From Alphaproteobacteria bacterium (GTDB taxonomy: Bacteria; Pseudomonadota; Alphaproteobacteria; SMXP01), in NCBI GenBank assembly GCA_028280675.1, contig JANQLI010000371.1, positions 1-6,480 of the forward strand: 6,480 nt of DNA. Direction: 5' to 3'. The position numbers and the translations under genes are program-made. Of this stretch, positions 1 to 4,992 are shown piece after piece. Each line of letters begins with the position of its first letter. Position 1 is the first letter of the stretch. The notes under the pieces are model-generated. The model saw only the letters and a program-made list of their open reading frames with translations. It had not been told where the DNA came from and searched no databases.

Positions 1-1
1 G

Positions 2-355
2 CTCAAGGGCTTCGGCGGAGGCGAGATCGCCCACACCACATCGGTCATCGGCGCTGGCCGGCTGGCCCCGCCGCCGGGGCTGGACCTCTCCGACTTCGGC
101 AGCCGGCGCTTCCGCTTCAGCCGCTACGAGCCCCTGCCCGGCACGCCCGAGGGCCGCAGCATCGCCGGCCTGGTCGACATGGAGGACGGGGCCGGGCGCC
201 GCCTGACGGCGGAGTTCGAGGCCGAGTACCGCCTGCAGGACGGCAAGCTGGTCCTGGAACGCACCTATTGGGCCTTCTCACCCGCCCAGTCGCCGCAGCT
301 GGATCTCTTCGTCGTGCCGGCGCAGGTCTTACAGAAACATCAGGTGGCTCTTTAA
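2..355 (+). CDS. C-terminal fragment of an unrecognised protein, GC-rich codons
   Basis: The frame beginning at base 2 is open for 117 codons and ends with TAA at 353-355; the start lies left of the window. The translation looks like real protein: mixed polar and hydrophobic residues, acidic stretches such as AEFEAEYRLQDGKLVLERTY, and nearly all third positions G or C. The pattern suggests a beta-rich fold with alternating strands, but I recognise no domain or motif and assign no function. The last residues (about VLQKHQVAL) come from sequence that is already AT-richer than the rest, so the native C-terminus may have been replaced where the GC-rich DNA meets the RTX gene. G+C over the first 300 bases is about 73% by count, far above the rest of the window, so this piece probably comes from a different genome, by transfer or by chimeric assembly. 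Confidence 0.6.
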   Translation, partial: LKGFGGGEIAHTTSVIGAGRLAPPPGLDLSDFGSRRFRFSRYEPLPGTPEGRSIAGLVDMEDGAGRRLTAEFEAEYRLQDGKLVLERTYWAFSPAQSPQLDLFVVPAQVLQKHQVAL

Positions 356-360
356 TATTG
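300..360. other. Composition breakpoint / possible chimeric or recombination junction
   Basis: Base composition falls abruptly within about 40 bases, from roughly 73% G+C on the left to about 50% on the right. The change falls inside the reading frame of the left protein (ending at 355), just before the first plausible start of the RTX gene (TTG at 358). I see no terminal inverted repeat, tRNA or integrase at the junction. It could be the end of a transferred segment, a deletion fusion, or an assembly chimera; the sequence alone does not decide. Confidence 0.5.
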
Positions 361-1374
361 ATAACGCGTCAAACTCCCATCAATACACTTACATCTGGCA
401 ATGACTCTCACACTGGCACCATTTCCGCAGATTTCATAAGAGGTCAAGGCGGCAATGACAGTCTTGATGGCGGTGATGGTGCCGATACCATAGATGGCGG
501 GAATAATGCTGACTACATCCTAGGGAAGTGGGGCGAAGATTATTTGATAGGTGGTAGTGGAAACGACACCCTATATGGCAATGCCGAAAACGATGTGCTG
601 CACGGAGGCATAGGTGCCGATCAATTGTTCGGGGGAAATAATGATGATCACCTCGAAGGCGGCGCAGGGAATGACACGCTTAAAGCTGCGAATGGATTCG
701 ATACGCTTATTGGCGGAACCGGAAATGATAGTCTCAAAGGCGGCAATGATGACGATATATTAGTTGGATCAGACGGTATGGATACCCTCGTTGGGGCATG
801 GGGGGACGACACTCTCATTGGCGGAGATGGAGACGATACAATTTTCTCTGGCGACTACAATGATTCAGCTGAAGGTGGTGAAGGGCAAGACAATATTGGC
901 GGAGCCAGGGGGAATGATACGCTACATGGCGGTGGCGATGACGATAGTGTCGCGGGCCACAAAAGCGATGACGTTGTGTTTGGCGATGATGGTAACGACA
1001 CGATAAAGGGTGACGCTGGTTTTGACTCTCTTTTTGGAGGTCACGGAGACGACAGTCTTGTTGGCGGCAAAAACGACGACACACTGCATGGCGAGCGAGG
1101 AAACGATACGCTTAATGGGAGCCTTGGAAATGATTACTTCTATTTCGGTGTGATGGACGATGCTGATCTTATCCTTGGTTTCCAAGCGGGAGCTGGTACA
1201 GATGATGTGATTGTCCTTACTTTCGGAGAAAGCTTTGATACATTCACCGAAGTACAAGCAGTTATGTCTGATGTTAATGGAGATACACTCCTCAATTTTG
1301 GAGATGGTGATACTATAACCCTGAAAAACGTCACCTCAAGCAGTTTACATGCAGACGATTTCATGTTTGCCTAG
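358..1374 (+). CDS. RTX-type calcium-binding repeat protein, probable type I secretion substrate
   Basis: A 338-residue protein if translation begins at the TTG at 358, which has AGGTGG about ten bases upstream; no ATG or GTG offers a better start, and an earlier in-frame TTG at 268 lies inside the GC-rich gene. Residues 29-262 are 26 consecutive nonapeptides of the GGxGxDxLx type (for example GGSGNDTLY, GGDGDDTIF) with no spacer. In the RTX family such repeats form a parallel beta roll that binds calcium outside the cell. The last 75 residues, ending TITLKNVTSSSLHADDFMFA, resemble the uncleaved C-terminal signal of type I secreted RTX proteins: a hydrophobic strand followed by an acidic, aromatic end. 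There is no catalytic domain, and no ABC exporter or membrane-fusion gene lies in the window. The N-terminus abuts the composition break, so the gene may have lost a 5' domain. Family assignment is secure; the start and any enzymatic role are not. Confidence 0.85.
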   Translation: MITRQTPINTLTSGNDSHTGTISADFIRGQGGNDSLDGGDGADTIDGGNNADYILGKWGEDYLIGGSGNDTLYGNAENDVLHGGIGADQLFGGNNDDHLEGGAGNDTLKAANGFDTLIGGTGNDSLKGGNDDDILVGSDGMDTLVGAWGDDTLIGGDGDDTIFSGDYNDSAEGGEGQDNIGGARGNDTLHGGGDDDSVAGHKSDDVVFGDDGNDTIKGDAGFDSLFGGHGDDSLVGGKNDDTLHGERGNDTLNGSLGNDYFYFGVMDDADLILGFQAGAGTDDVIVLTFGESFDTFTEVQAVMSDVNGDTLLNFGDGDTITLKNVTSSSLHADDFMFA

Positions 1375-1473
1375 CCTGGGCACACTACCCGACATAGATC
1401 ACTAACGGGCAGCTCACTAGAGCACATGATGCGTGTTTTTTCACAGCAACTCTGCATGTCATCCAGGCCAAGG
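1375..1473. other. Intergenic gap after the RTX gene
   Basis: This stretch separates the convergent RTX and hydrolase genes, left of the palindromic repeat. It holds a run of six T at 1436-1441 and a short GCTC/GAGC hairpin at 1412-1423, but the hairpin is too weak and too far from the T run to be called a terminator. Nothing else is recognisable. Confidence 0.4.
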
Positions 1474-1608
1474 CCTTCGAGACGCTCGCATTGCTCGCTT
1501 CCCGGATCAAGTCCGGGACGGGCTCTCAGGGTGAAGGCTTATTTTAAAACCATTTCCTTCATCCTGAGGAAGCGCGAAGCGCTGTCTCGAAGGACCAAGG
1601 AAATGGTT
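1474..1608. repeat. Composite REPIN-like palindromic repeat, copy A
   Basis: Two hairpins lie side by side in opposite orientation. The first (1474-1536) opens with CCTTCGAGAC and closes with TCAGGGTGAAGG; inside it is a perfect seven-pair stem TCCCGGA/TCCGGGA (1500-1518). The second (1548-1608) opens with AACCATTTCCTT followed by CATCCTGAGGA and closes with GTCTCGAAGG then AAGGAAATGGTT; its 12-base outer arms (1548-1559 and 1597-1608) are perfect inverted complements. The second hairpin is roughly the first one reversed, so the unit has the layout of a REPIN (an inverted pair of REP sequences). The element ends one base before the stop codon of the minus-strand hydrolase (1610-1612), so its hairpin probably forms the 3' end of that mRNA. 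A related copy lies at 2678-2831. Confidence 0.8.
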
Positions 1609-1609
1609 C

Positions 1610-2635
1610 TCACACATTCGCCTTTACGAACGCGATCACCGCATCGGCGAGCTCTTCCGGCGCGTCTTCCACCACATAAAAACCGGCATTAGGAATAATC
1701 ACATGGTCTTGCGCATTGCAGCCGGGGATTTGCGCATGCAATTTTTCTGGCGGCATGGCGGTGGCGGCGGTGGAATCTGCAAACACCGTCAGCACCGGCT
1801 TATCAAACGATGTGAGCTTCTGCCACGCCGCGCGGTTCGGCGCAATCGGCGCATCATATTCCGTGATCGGATGAATCATCGGAAAGGCGCGCGGGCCTGC
1901 TTTATAGCTTTGATCCGGGAAGGGCGCGTCATAAGCAGCAATGATGTCGGGCGCGAGTTTGCCGCGCCGCACACCGCCCGCCACCATCTCGCCCATGGGG
2001 AAGTTGTCTTTGCCGAGCACCATGGCGCGGAAGCGGTTGAACCAGACGCTTTCGCCCTCTTCCAAGATTGGCAATTGCGTGTTCGACAACACCACACGGT
2101 CAAACAGGTCCGGCTCTTCCGCCATCACGCGCAATCCAAAAAAGCCACCCCAGTCAAACATGATCGGGGTCACATCATCGAATTGCATTTCACGGACGAA
2201 AGTTTTAATCCACTCGACATGGGCTTTAAACGTGTAGTCTTCTTCGGAGGCGAGTTTATCCGATTTACCAAAACCAATGTAATCGGGCGCCACCGCGCGC
2301 AATCCGGCGGCGGTGATTTTCGGAATGACATGACGGTAAATATACGACCACGACCCTTGGCCATGCAGGCACAGCACCACCGGCGCATCACGCGGCCCTT
2401 CATCGACATAATGCATGCGCAGATTTTGCGTGCGGCCATAAGGGATCTCAAGGTAATGCGGTGCGAAGTCGTAATCGGCAAGATTATCAAATGCGTCTTC
2501 CGGCGAGCGCAAGATGGCGCCGCCTTCATACATAGCAGAGGCACGCCGCAATGGCGCACTCAACGCAAGACCAAGGCCCAAAGCGCCTGCGCCAAAAGCC
2601 CGGCGTGATAATGTATTGCTAACAAAGTGAGTCAT
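1610..2635 (-). CDS. Tat-exported haloalkane dehalogenase-like alpha/beta hydrolase lacking the catalytic His
   Basis: A 341-residue protein. Residues 10-34 form a twin-arginine signal: SRRAF, a Gly/Leu/Ala-rich core and an ASA cleavage site after A34, predicting export of the folded protein to the periplasm. The mature part matches DhlA-type (subfamily I) haloalkane dehalogenases: HGQGSWSYIY at 91-100 for the oxyanion-hole loop, APDYIGFGKSDK at 116-127, EEDYTF at 131-136, the nucleophile elbow DWGGFFGL at 161-168 with Asp161 and the halide-binding Trp162, and a cap containing DAPFPDQSYKAG at 236-247. Key residues differ: where DhlA has AGHFV, this protein has AGFYV, so Phe319 replaces the general-base His; the DhlA acid position falls at about Thr289 (Asp287 is nearby); the cap Trp that helps hold halide is Phe202; and HGE is HGQ. 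Dehalogenation is therefore doubtful, and it may be a pseudoenzyme or do other chemistry. The start ATG is preceded by a GGGGGGAGAGG Shine-Dalgarno. It stands alone, bracketed by the two palindromic repeats. Confidence 0.88.
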   Translation of the reverse strand: MTHFVSNTLSRRAFGAGALGLGLALSAPLRRASAMYEGGAILRSPEDAFDNLADYDFAPHYLEIPYGRTQNLRMHYVDEGPRDAPVVLCLHGQGSWSYIYRHVIPKITAAGLRAVAPDYIGFGKSDKLASEEDYTFKAHVEWIKTFVREMQFDDVTPIMFDWGGFFGLRVMAEEPDLFDRVVLSNTQLPILEEGESVWFNRFRAMVLGKDNFPMGEMVAGGVRRGKLAPDIIAAYDAPFPDQSYKAGPRAFPMIHPITEYDAPIAPNRAAWQKLTSFDKPVLTVFADSTAATAMPPEKLHAQIPGCNAQDHVIIPNAGFYVVEDAPEELADAVIAFVKANV

Positions 2636-2677
2636 AACCTCTCCCCCCTCTGAGGATTTCTAAAGACAGCCTTCGAC

Positions 2678-2831
2678 CCTTCGAGACACGCGCAAGCTTG
2701 TCCTGAGAGCGCCGCTAGCGCGGCGAAGGGCGCGCCCTCAAGATGAAGGTCTCTGTTAAACCATTTCCTTCATCCTGAGGAGCCGCGCCAGAGCGAAGCG
2801 AAGGCGGGCGTCTCGAAGGATCAGGAAATGG
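2678..2831. repeat. Composite REPIN-like palindromic repeat, copy B
   Basis: It has the same plan and orientation as the copy at 1474-1608. The first hairpin (2678-2749) opens with CCTTCGAGAC, contains the six-pair stem CGCCGC-TAGC-GCGGCG (2710-2725) and closes with TCAAGATGAAGG. The second (2759-2831) opens with the same CCATTTCCTT-CATCCTGAGGA block and closes with GTCTCGAAGGATCAGGAAATGG; its outer arms CCATTTCCT (2761-2769) and AGGAAATGG (2823-2831) pair perfectly. The two copies share an identical 24-base core (1547-1570 and 2758-2781), while the hairpin interiors have diverged, as expected of mobile palindromes whose stems are conserved by pairing. The element lies between the isomerase and the hydrolase, where it may stop or attenuate transcription from the upstream gene. 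A further short CCTTCGA motif sits just left of it at 2670-2676. Confidence 0.8.
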
Positions 2832-2899
2832 ATAGCAACTTCCCCGTTCATGTTGACGAACCATAGCTTAGCAAAAAGGAGCCTTCCGTGAACTCACAA

Positions 2900-3667
2900 C
2901 TATGCGAGATTCGAAAAGTCCGGTTTGCGTTTCTCAAGGAACGCAGTCATCGCTTCTTTGGCTTCGGCGCTTTCAAGCCCTTCGCGGAACAGAAGCATTT
3001 CCTGATGCGCTTGCTCTTCCAATTGCGGCGCGTAATGACGCATCAGTTTTTTTGCTTTGCGCATGGCCGCTGGCGGTTTGGAAGCATACTCATTGGCGAC
3101 GCGCATGGCCGCGCTTTCAAGGTCTTCCGGGATGACAAGCTCATTGGCGATGCCGAATTGATGGGCCACCTCACCGGTCATGGTCCTGCCGAGCATCAAA
3201 TACTCCGCCGCTTTGGTATGCCCCACCATGTGCGGCAGCAGATAAGACGATGCGTTTTCCGGCACCAATCCCAAATTGACAAAAGGCATGATCAATTTTG
3301 CGCCTTCGGTCACGATCACATGATCGCAATGATAGAGCATGGTGGTGCCGATCCCCACCGCCGGTCCATCGACAGCCGCAATCAAGGGCACACTTGAGCC
3401 AATCAGTGCACGAATAAAGCGCAGCACCGGCGCATCTTCGTCATGCGGCGGATGGGCGAGAAAATCATTCAAGTCATTGCCCGCCGTGAAGCACCCATCC
3501 ACACCGAGAAACACAACAGCGCGAATGGCGGTATCCTCTTCCGCGCCGCACAAGGCATCCGCCATAGCCGCGTACATATCCGTGGTGAAGGCGTTTTTTA
3601 CCGCCGGGCGGTTGATCCGGACAGTGCGGATAAAAGTGTCGGTGGTGATGTCGATCCATTCACTCAT
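2900..3667 (-). CDS. Crotonase-superfamily delta3-delta2-enoyl-CoA isomerase (ECI2-like)
   Basis: A 255-residue protein, full length for a single-domain crotonase. Oxyanion-hole segments are FTAGNDLNDF (60-69) and AVDGPAVGIGTTML (98-111). Neither hydratase glutamate is present: the GGGCEL position reads GIGTTM and the PE position reads PF (128-129). A glutamate occurs instead at 137 in LVPENASSYLLP, matching the catalytic Glu in the SPEGCSSYTFP region of human ECI2/PECI and yeast Eci1. This favours shifting a 3-enoyl-CoA double bond to the 2-trans position during beta-oxidation of unsaturated fatty acids, in the cytoplasm, over hydration. The C-terminal helices (KPPAAMRKAKKLMR, 193-206) are usual for the trimeric fold. 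The ATG at 3665-3667 has AAGGG about eight bases upstream. The gene has its own candidate promoter and is isolated from the gene behind it by a terminator, so it is probably monocistronic. Substrate range cannot be read from sequence. Confidence 0.85.
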   Translation of the reverse strand: MSEWIDITTDTFIRTVRINRPAVKNAFTTDMYAAMADALCGAEEDTAIRAVVFLGVDGCFTAGNDLNDFLAHPPHDEDAPVLRFIRALIGSSVPLIAAVDGPAVGIGTTMLYHCDHVIVTEGAKLIMPFVNLGLVPENASSYLLPHMVGHTKAAEYLMLGRTMTGEVAHQFGIANELVIPEDLESAAMRVANEYASKPPAAMRKAKKLMRHYAPQLEEQAHQEMLLFREGLESAEAKEAMTAFLEKRKPDFSNLA

Positions 3668-3709
3668 GGGGTGCCCTTACGTCAACTTATCAAGAGAGTG
3701 TGTTGTTCT

Positions 3710-3737
3710 GTTGTAAGCGGAAATTTTGCACTGTCAA
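3710..3737 (-). promoter_or_regulatory. Candidate sigma70-type promoter for the isomerase gene
   Basis: Read on the minus strand there is a perfect -35 hexamer TTGACA (plus-strand 3732-3737), a 16-base spacer, and a -10-like TACAAC (plus-strand 3710-3715, four of six matches to TATAAT). It lies 43-70 bases upstream of the isomerase start codon and just downstream of the terminator of the preceding gene, which is where a promoter for the isomerase is needed. Identified by eye only. Confidence 0.45.
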
Positions 3738-3751
3738 TGTTGACCGCACAC

Positions 3752-3779
3752 AAAAAGGGCGCCACGCGTGTGACGCCCT
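3752..3779 (-). terminator. Rho-independent terminator of the hemerythrin-like gene
   Basis: On the minus strand, AGGGCG-T-CAC pairs with GTG-G-CGCCCT around an ACGC loop, with one T-G wobble, giving a ten-pair GC-rich stem followed directly by TTTTT (plus-strand A run 3752-3756). It starts about 30 bases after the stop codon of the gene at 3809-4363. On the plus strand the wobble becomes a C-A mismatch and there is no T run, so it works only for the minus strand. Confidence 0.8.
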
Positions 3780-3808
3780 GCGGCTTAACGCTTCTTGTCA
3801 GGAGACTT

Positions 3809-4363
3809 TCATCCGGTGGCGCGAATCTCAAAGCTCTCCGGCGCTTGCGAAAACACGGTGTTGAAGAGCGATTGCTCGCGGTCAATATCTTCGTCTTTGA
3901 TATTGGCCATATAAACCCAATCATCCTCAGAAAAGTGATGCCGCGCCAGATCCGTGCTGCCGCCATGATGGCCCATATTGGATGTGATGTAATCGGTATA
4001 GGCGCGTGCAGCGGATTCATACTTTTCAATTGCGCTGACACCTTTTGTTTTTAAACAATCGCGCGCATCCAAAAACCGTCTGAGATGTGCTGAGTTCCCA
4101 GCCAACCGCTCATCCAATTCTTGCAGCGCCGTTTGCGCGTCCGCATCACTGTTACTGACACGTGAGCGCAACATATCACCCATCCGCACATCTTGCGTAT
4201 CGAGACGGTCCATTGCCGCTTCAATGTAATCGGCGATGGCGACATAAAAGCCGACGAAACTTTCATCCCGCGCACCGGGCTCCGCTAAGGCTTGCGAAAG
4301 TGCCTCGCGTACTTCACGCAAACGCTTTCGTTCATTCCGAATATGTTCCATGAGGTGTTGCAT
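3809..4363 (-). CDS. Helical protein resembling a hemerythrin-like (HHE) domain, ligands mostly absent
   Basis: A 184-residue, soluble, strongly helical protein with no signal peptide. The layout recalls the hemerythrin/HHE cation-binding family: an N-terminal LMEHIRNERKRL helix (4-15), a second helix around 35-68, a third around SAHLRRF (91-97), and a fourth running AARAYTDYITSNM (118-130) into HHFSEDDWVYM (142-152). In the family that last part usually reads about HM-x-x-EE and then EDW. Only His7 and His93 sit where iron-binding His are expected; the HHPKE-type motif after helix 2 reads DVRMG, and the final HM..EE reads NMGHHGG. If the alignment is right, this is a relative that has lost or re-invented its metal site; otherwise it is an unrelated helical bundle. 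The ATG at 4361-4363 has a perfect AAGGAGG seven bases upstream, so the start is secure. It is a single-gene unit closed by an intrinsic terminator. Confidence 0.6.
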   Translation of the reverse strand: MQHLMEHIRNERKRLREVREALSQALAEPGARDESFVGFYVAIADYIEAAMDRLDTQDVRMGDMLRSRVSNSDADAQTALQELDERLAGNSAHLRRFLDARDCLKTKGVSAIEKYESAARAYTDYITSNMGHHGGSTDLARHHFSEDDWVYMANIKDEDIDREQSLFNTVFSQAPESFEIRATG

Positions 4364-4505
4364 AACCCTGCCTCCTTACATCTCTCACTTGGCTTCCGCC
4401 AATGCTCCATGAACCCTGACGCACCTTTTTCCACGCCATCGGTTCACCTATGACGCATTTTTATTCTGCACTAACGGAGACTGTGCGCTGTGACATCTCC
4501 ACATT

Positions 4506-4521
4506 GAACTCCTGCGAGTTC
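4506..4521. repeat. Perfect palindrome GAACTC-CTGC-GAGTTC
   Basis: Six-base arms are perfectly complementary around a four-base loop in the non-coding interval. It could be a dimeric repressor operator or a small hairpin. It is not the direct GTTC-N7-GTTC form usual for alphaproteobacterial LexA, and I cannot name a regulator. Confidence 0.4.
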
Positions 4522-4614
4522 GTTATCTTTCTTCCCCCAATGCCCCGAGAGTGTGAGACACGCACATGACATGAGTTTAACAGATGAATCGTATCCGCCA
4601 AGGGCCTCGTGATT

Positions 4615-4660
4615 CCCCTATCCATAGTGTAACGTCCCTCCAGAACATGTGGATAAAGGG
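4615..4660. promoter_or_regulatory. DnaA box in an imperfect inverted repeat
   Basis: The nine bases 4648-4656 read TGTGGATAA, the exact reverse complement of the consensus DnaA box TTATCCACA. A second, weaker box (CTATCCATA, 4618-4626) faces it, and the surrounding arms CCCCTATCCA (4615-4624) and TGGATAAAGGG (4650-4660) form an imperfect inverted repeat. DnaA binds such 9-mers at origins and as a transcription factor. One perfect box can occur by chance, and I see no box cluster or AT-rich unwinding region, so this is only a candidate site. Confidence 0.3.
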
Positions 4661-4884
4661 ATGCGCATTGTGTCACATAACGGCACTTTATTGCGCTGCA
4701 GCATGCCTAAATTCAGGGCAGATGAGTGTTTCGCCAATGTTTTCTGTGGCTTATCGCAAGGGAACCCCACCGCTGACCGGATGTGATGCACTGCCCTGCT
4801 ATGGTGCAATGCACAACACTTTCGGGCTTGGAATCGATGCTAAAGCGGGCAAGTCTATGCGCGCATATCTAGGACGCGAGATAT

Positions 4885-4890
4885 GGAGGT
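4885..4890 (+). promoter_or_regulatory. Strong Shine-Dalgarno deciding the start of the 27-residue gene
   Basis: GGAGGT lies exactly six bases before the ATG at 4897. This is close to ideal pairing and spacing, and it is the main reason for accepting so short a gene. A competing ATG at 4884 overlaps this site and opens a different, non-hydrophobic frame without its own ribosome-binding site. Confidence 0.7.
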
Positions 4891-4896
4891 GCAGAC

Positions 4897-4980
4897 ATGT
4901 TCTCGGGCCAATTATCACGAACACTGGTTTTCGGTGCGGTGTTTATTTTCTTAGGCGCGATTGTCCTCGGCGCGATCTAA
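4897..4980 (+). CDS. 27-residue single-span membrane miniprotein
   Basis: The ORF runs from ATG 4897-4899 to TAA 4978-4980. After a short polar start (MFSGQLSRT) the remaining 18 residues, LVFGAVFIFLGAIVLGAI, are uninterrupted Val/Ile/Leu/Phe/Gly/Ala, enough for one transmembrane helix that ends at the C-terminus. The single Arg before the helix suggests, by the positive-inside rule, a cytoplasmic N-terminus. Small-residue spacing (GxxxxxxxG and repeated LGAI) could support helix packing in a complex. GGAGGT sits six bases before the start. The gene converges on metH with only 12 bases between the two stop codons and no terminator. I do not recognise a family; it could be a small subunit of a membrane complex or a stress miniprotein, but nothing in the window names a partner. 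Confidence 0.65.
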   Translation: MFSGQLSRTLVFGAVFIFLGAIVLGAI

Positions 4981-4992
4981 GGCGTTTTCCGT

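Larger units (their letters stand above)
4364..4896. other. Long non-coding interval between divergently oriented genes
   Basis: About 530 bases hold no convincing protein gene; short frames exist on both strands but lack ribosome-binding sites and plausible composition. Items seen: the AAGGAGG Shine-Dalgarno of the minus-strand gene (4371-4377), a 16-base palindrome (4506-4521), an inverted repeat containing a perfect DnaA box (4615-4660), an 11-base odd palindrome GTGCA-A-TGCAC (4804-4814), and the Shine-Dalgarno of the 27-residue gene at the right end. The interval must contain divergent promoters, but I could not find a convincing -35/-10 pair on either strand. An unrecognised small RNA cannot be excluded. 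Confidence 0.5.

Noticed and set aside
268..357. In-frame TTG at 268 as start of the RTX protein
   Set aside because: It lies inside the GC-rich gene in another frame, and the residues it adds are a frame shadow of that gene; the TTG at 358 with AGGTGG upstream fits better.
442..1143. Regular 27-base periodicity looking like a tandem or CRISPR-like array
   Set aside because: The period is that of the RTX nonapeptide codons; there are no identical repeats separated by unique spacers.
1412..1441. Possible terminator for the RTX gene
   Set aside because: The GCTC/GAGC stem has only four pairs and is separated from the T run by 12 bases.
1426..1692. Plus-strand ORF of 88 codons
   Set aside because: It runs through the palindromic repeat and the 3' end of the hydrolase; its Arg/Ser/Pro-rich product is an artefact.
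1703..2608. Long plus-strand ORF of 301 codons
   Set aside because: It is antisense to the hydrolase, whose family motifs are unmistakable; the product is rich in Arg and His with no recognisable motif.
2888..3397. Plus-strand ORF with an AAAAAGGAG-like site before GTG
   Set aside because: The coding content is antisense to the isomerase; the site is probably chance, although it is the best ribosome-binding site among the shadow frames.
4450..4569. 39-codon plus-strand ORF in the non-coding interval
   Set aside because: No ribosome-binding site and no structural features in the product.
4461..4676. 71-codon minus-strand ORF
   Set aside because: No ribosome-binding site seen, and an unconvincing composition rich in Ser, Arg, His and Cys.
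4740..4800. Cobalamin riboswitch-like GC-rich motifs near metH
   Set aside because: They lie beyond the 3' end of metH, not before its start, and lack the conserved B12-box core; the metH leader is outside the window.
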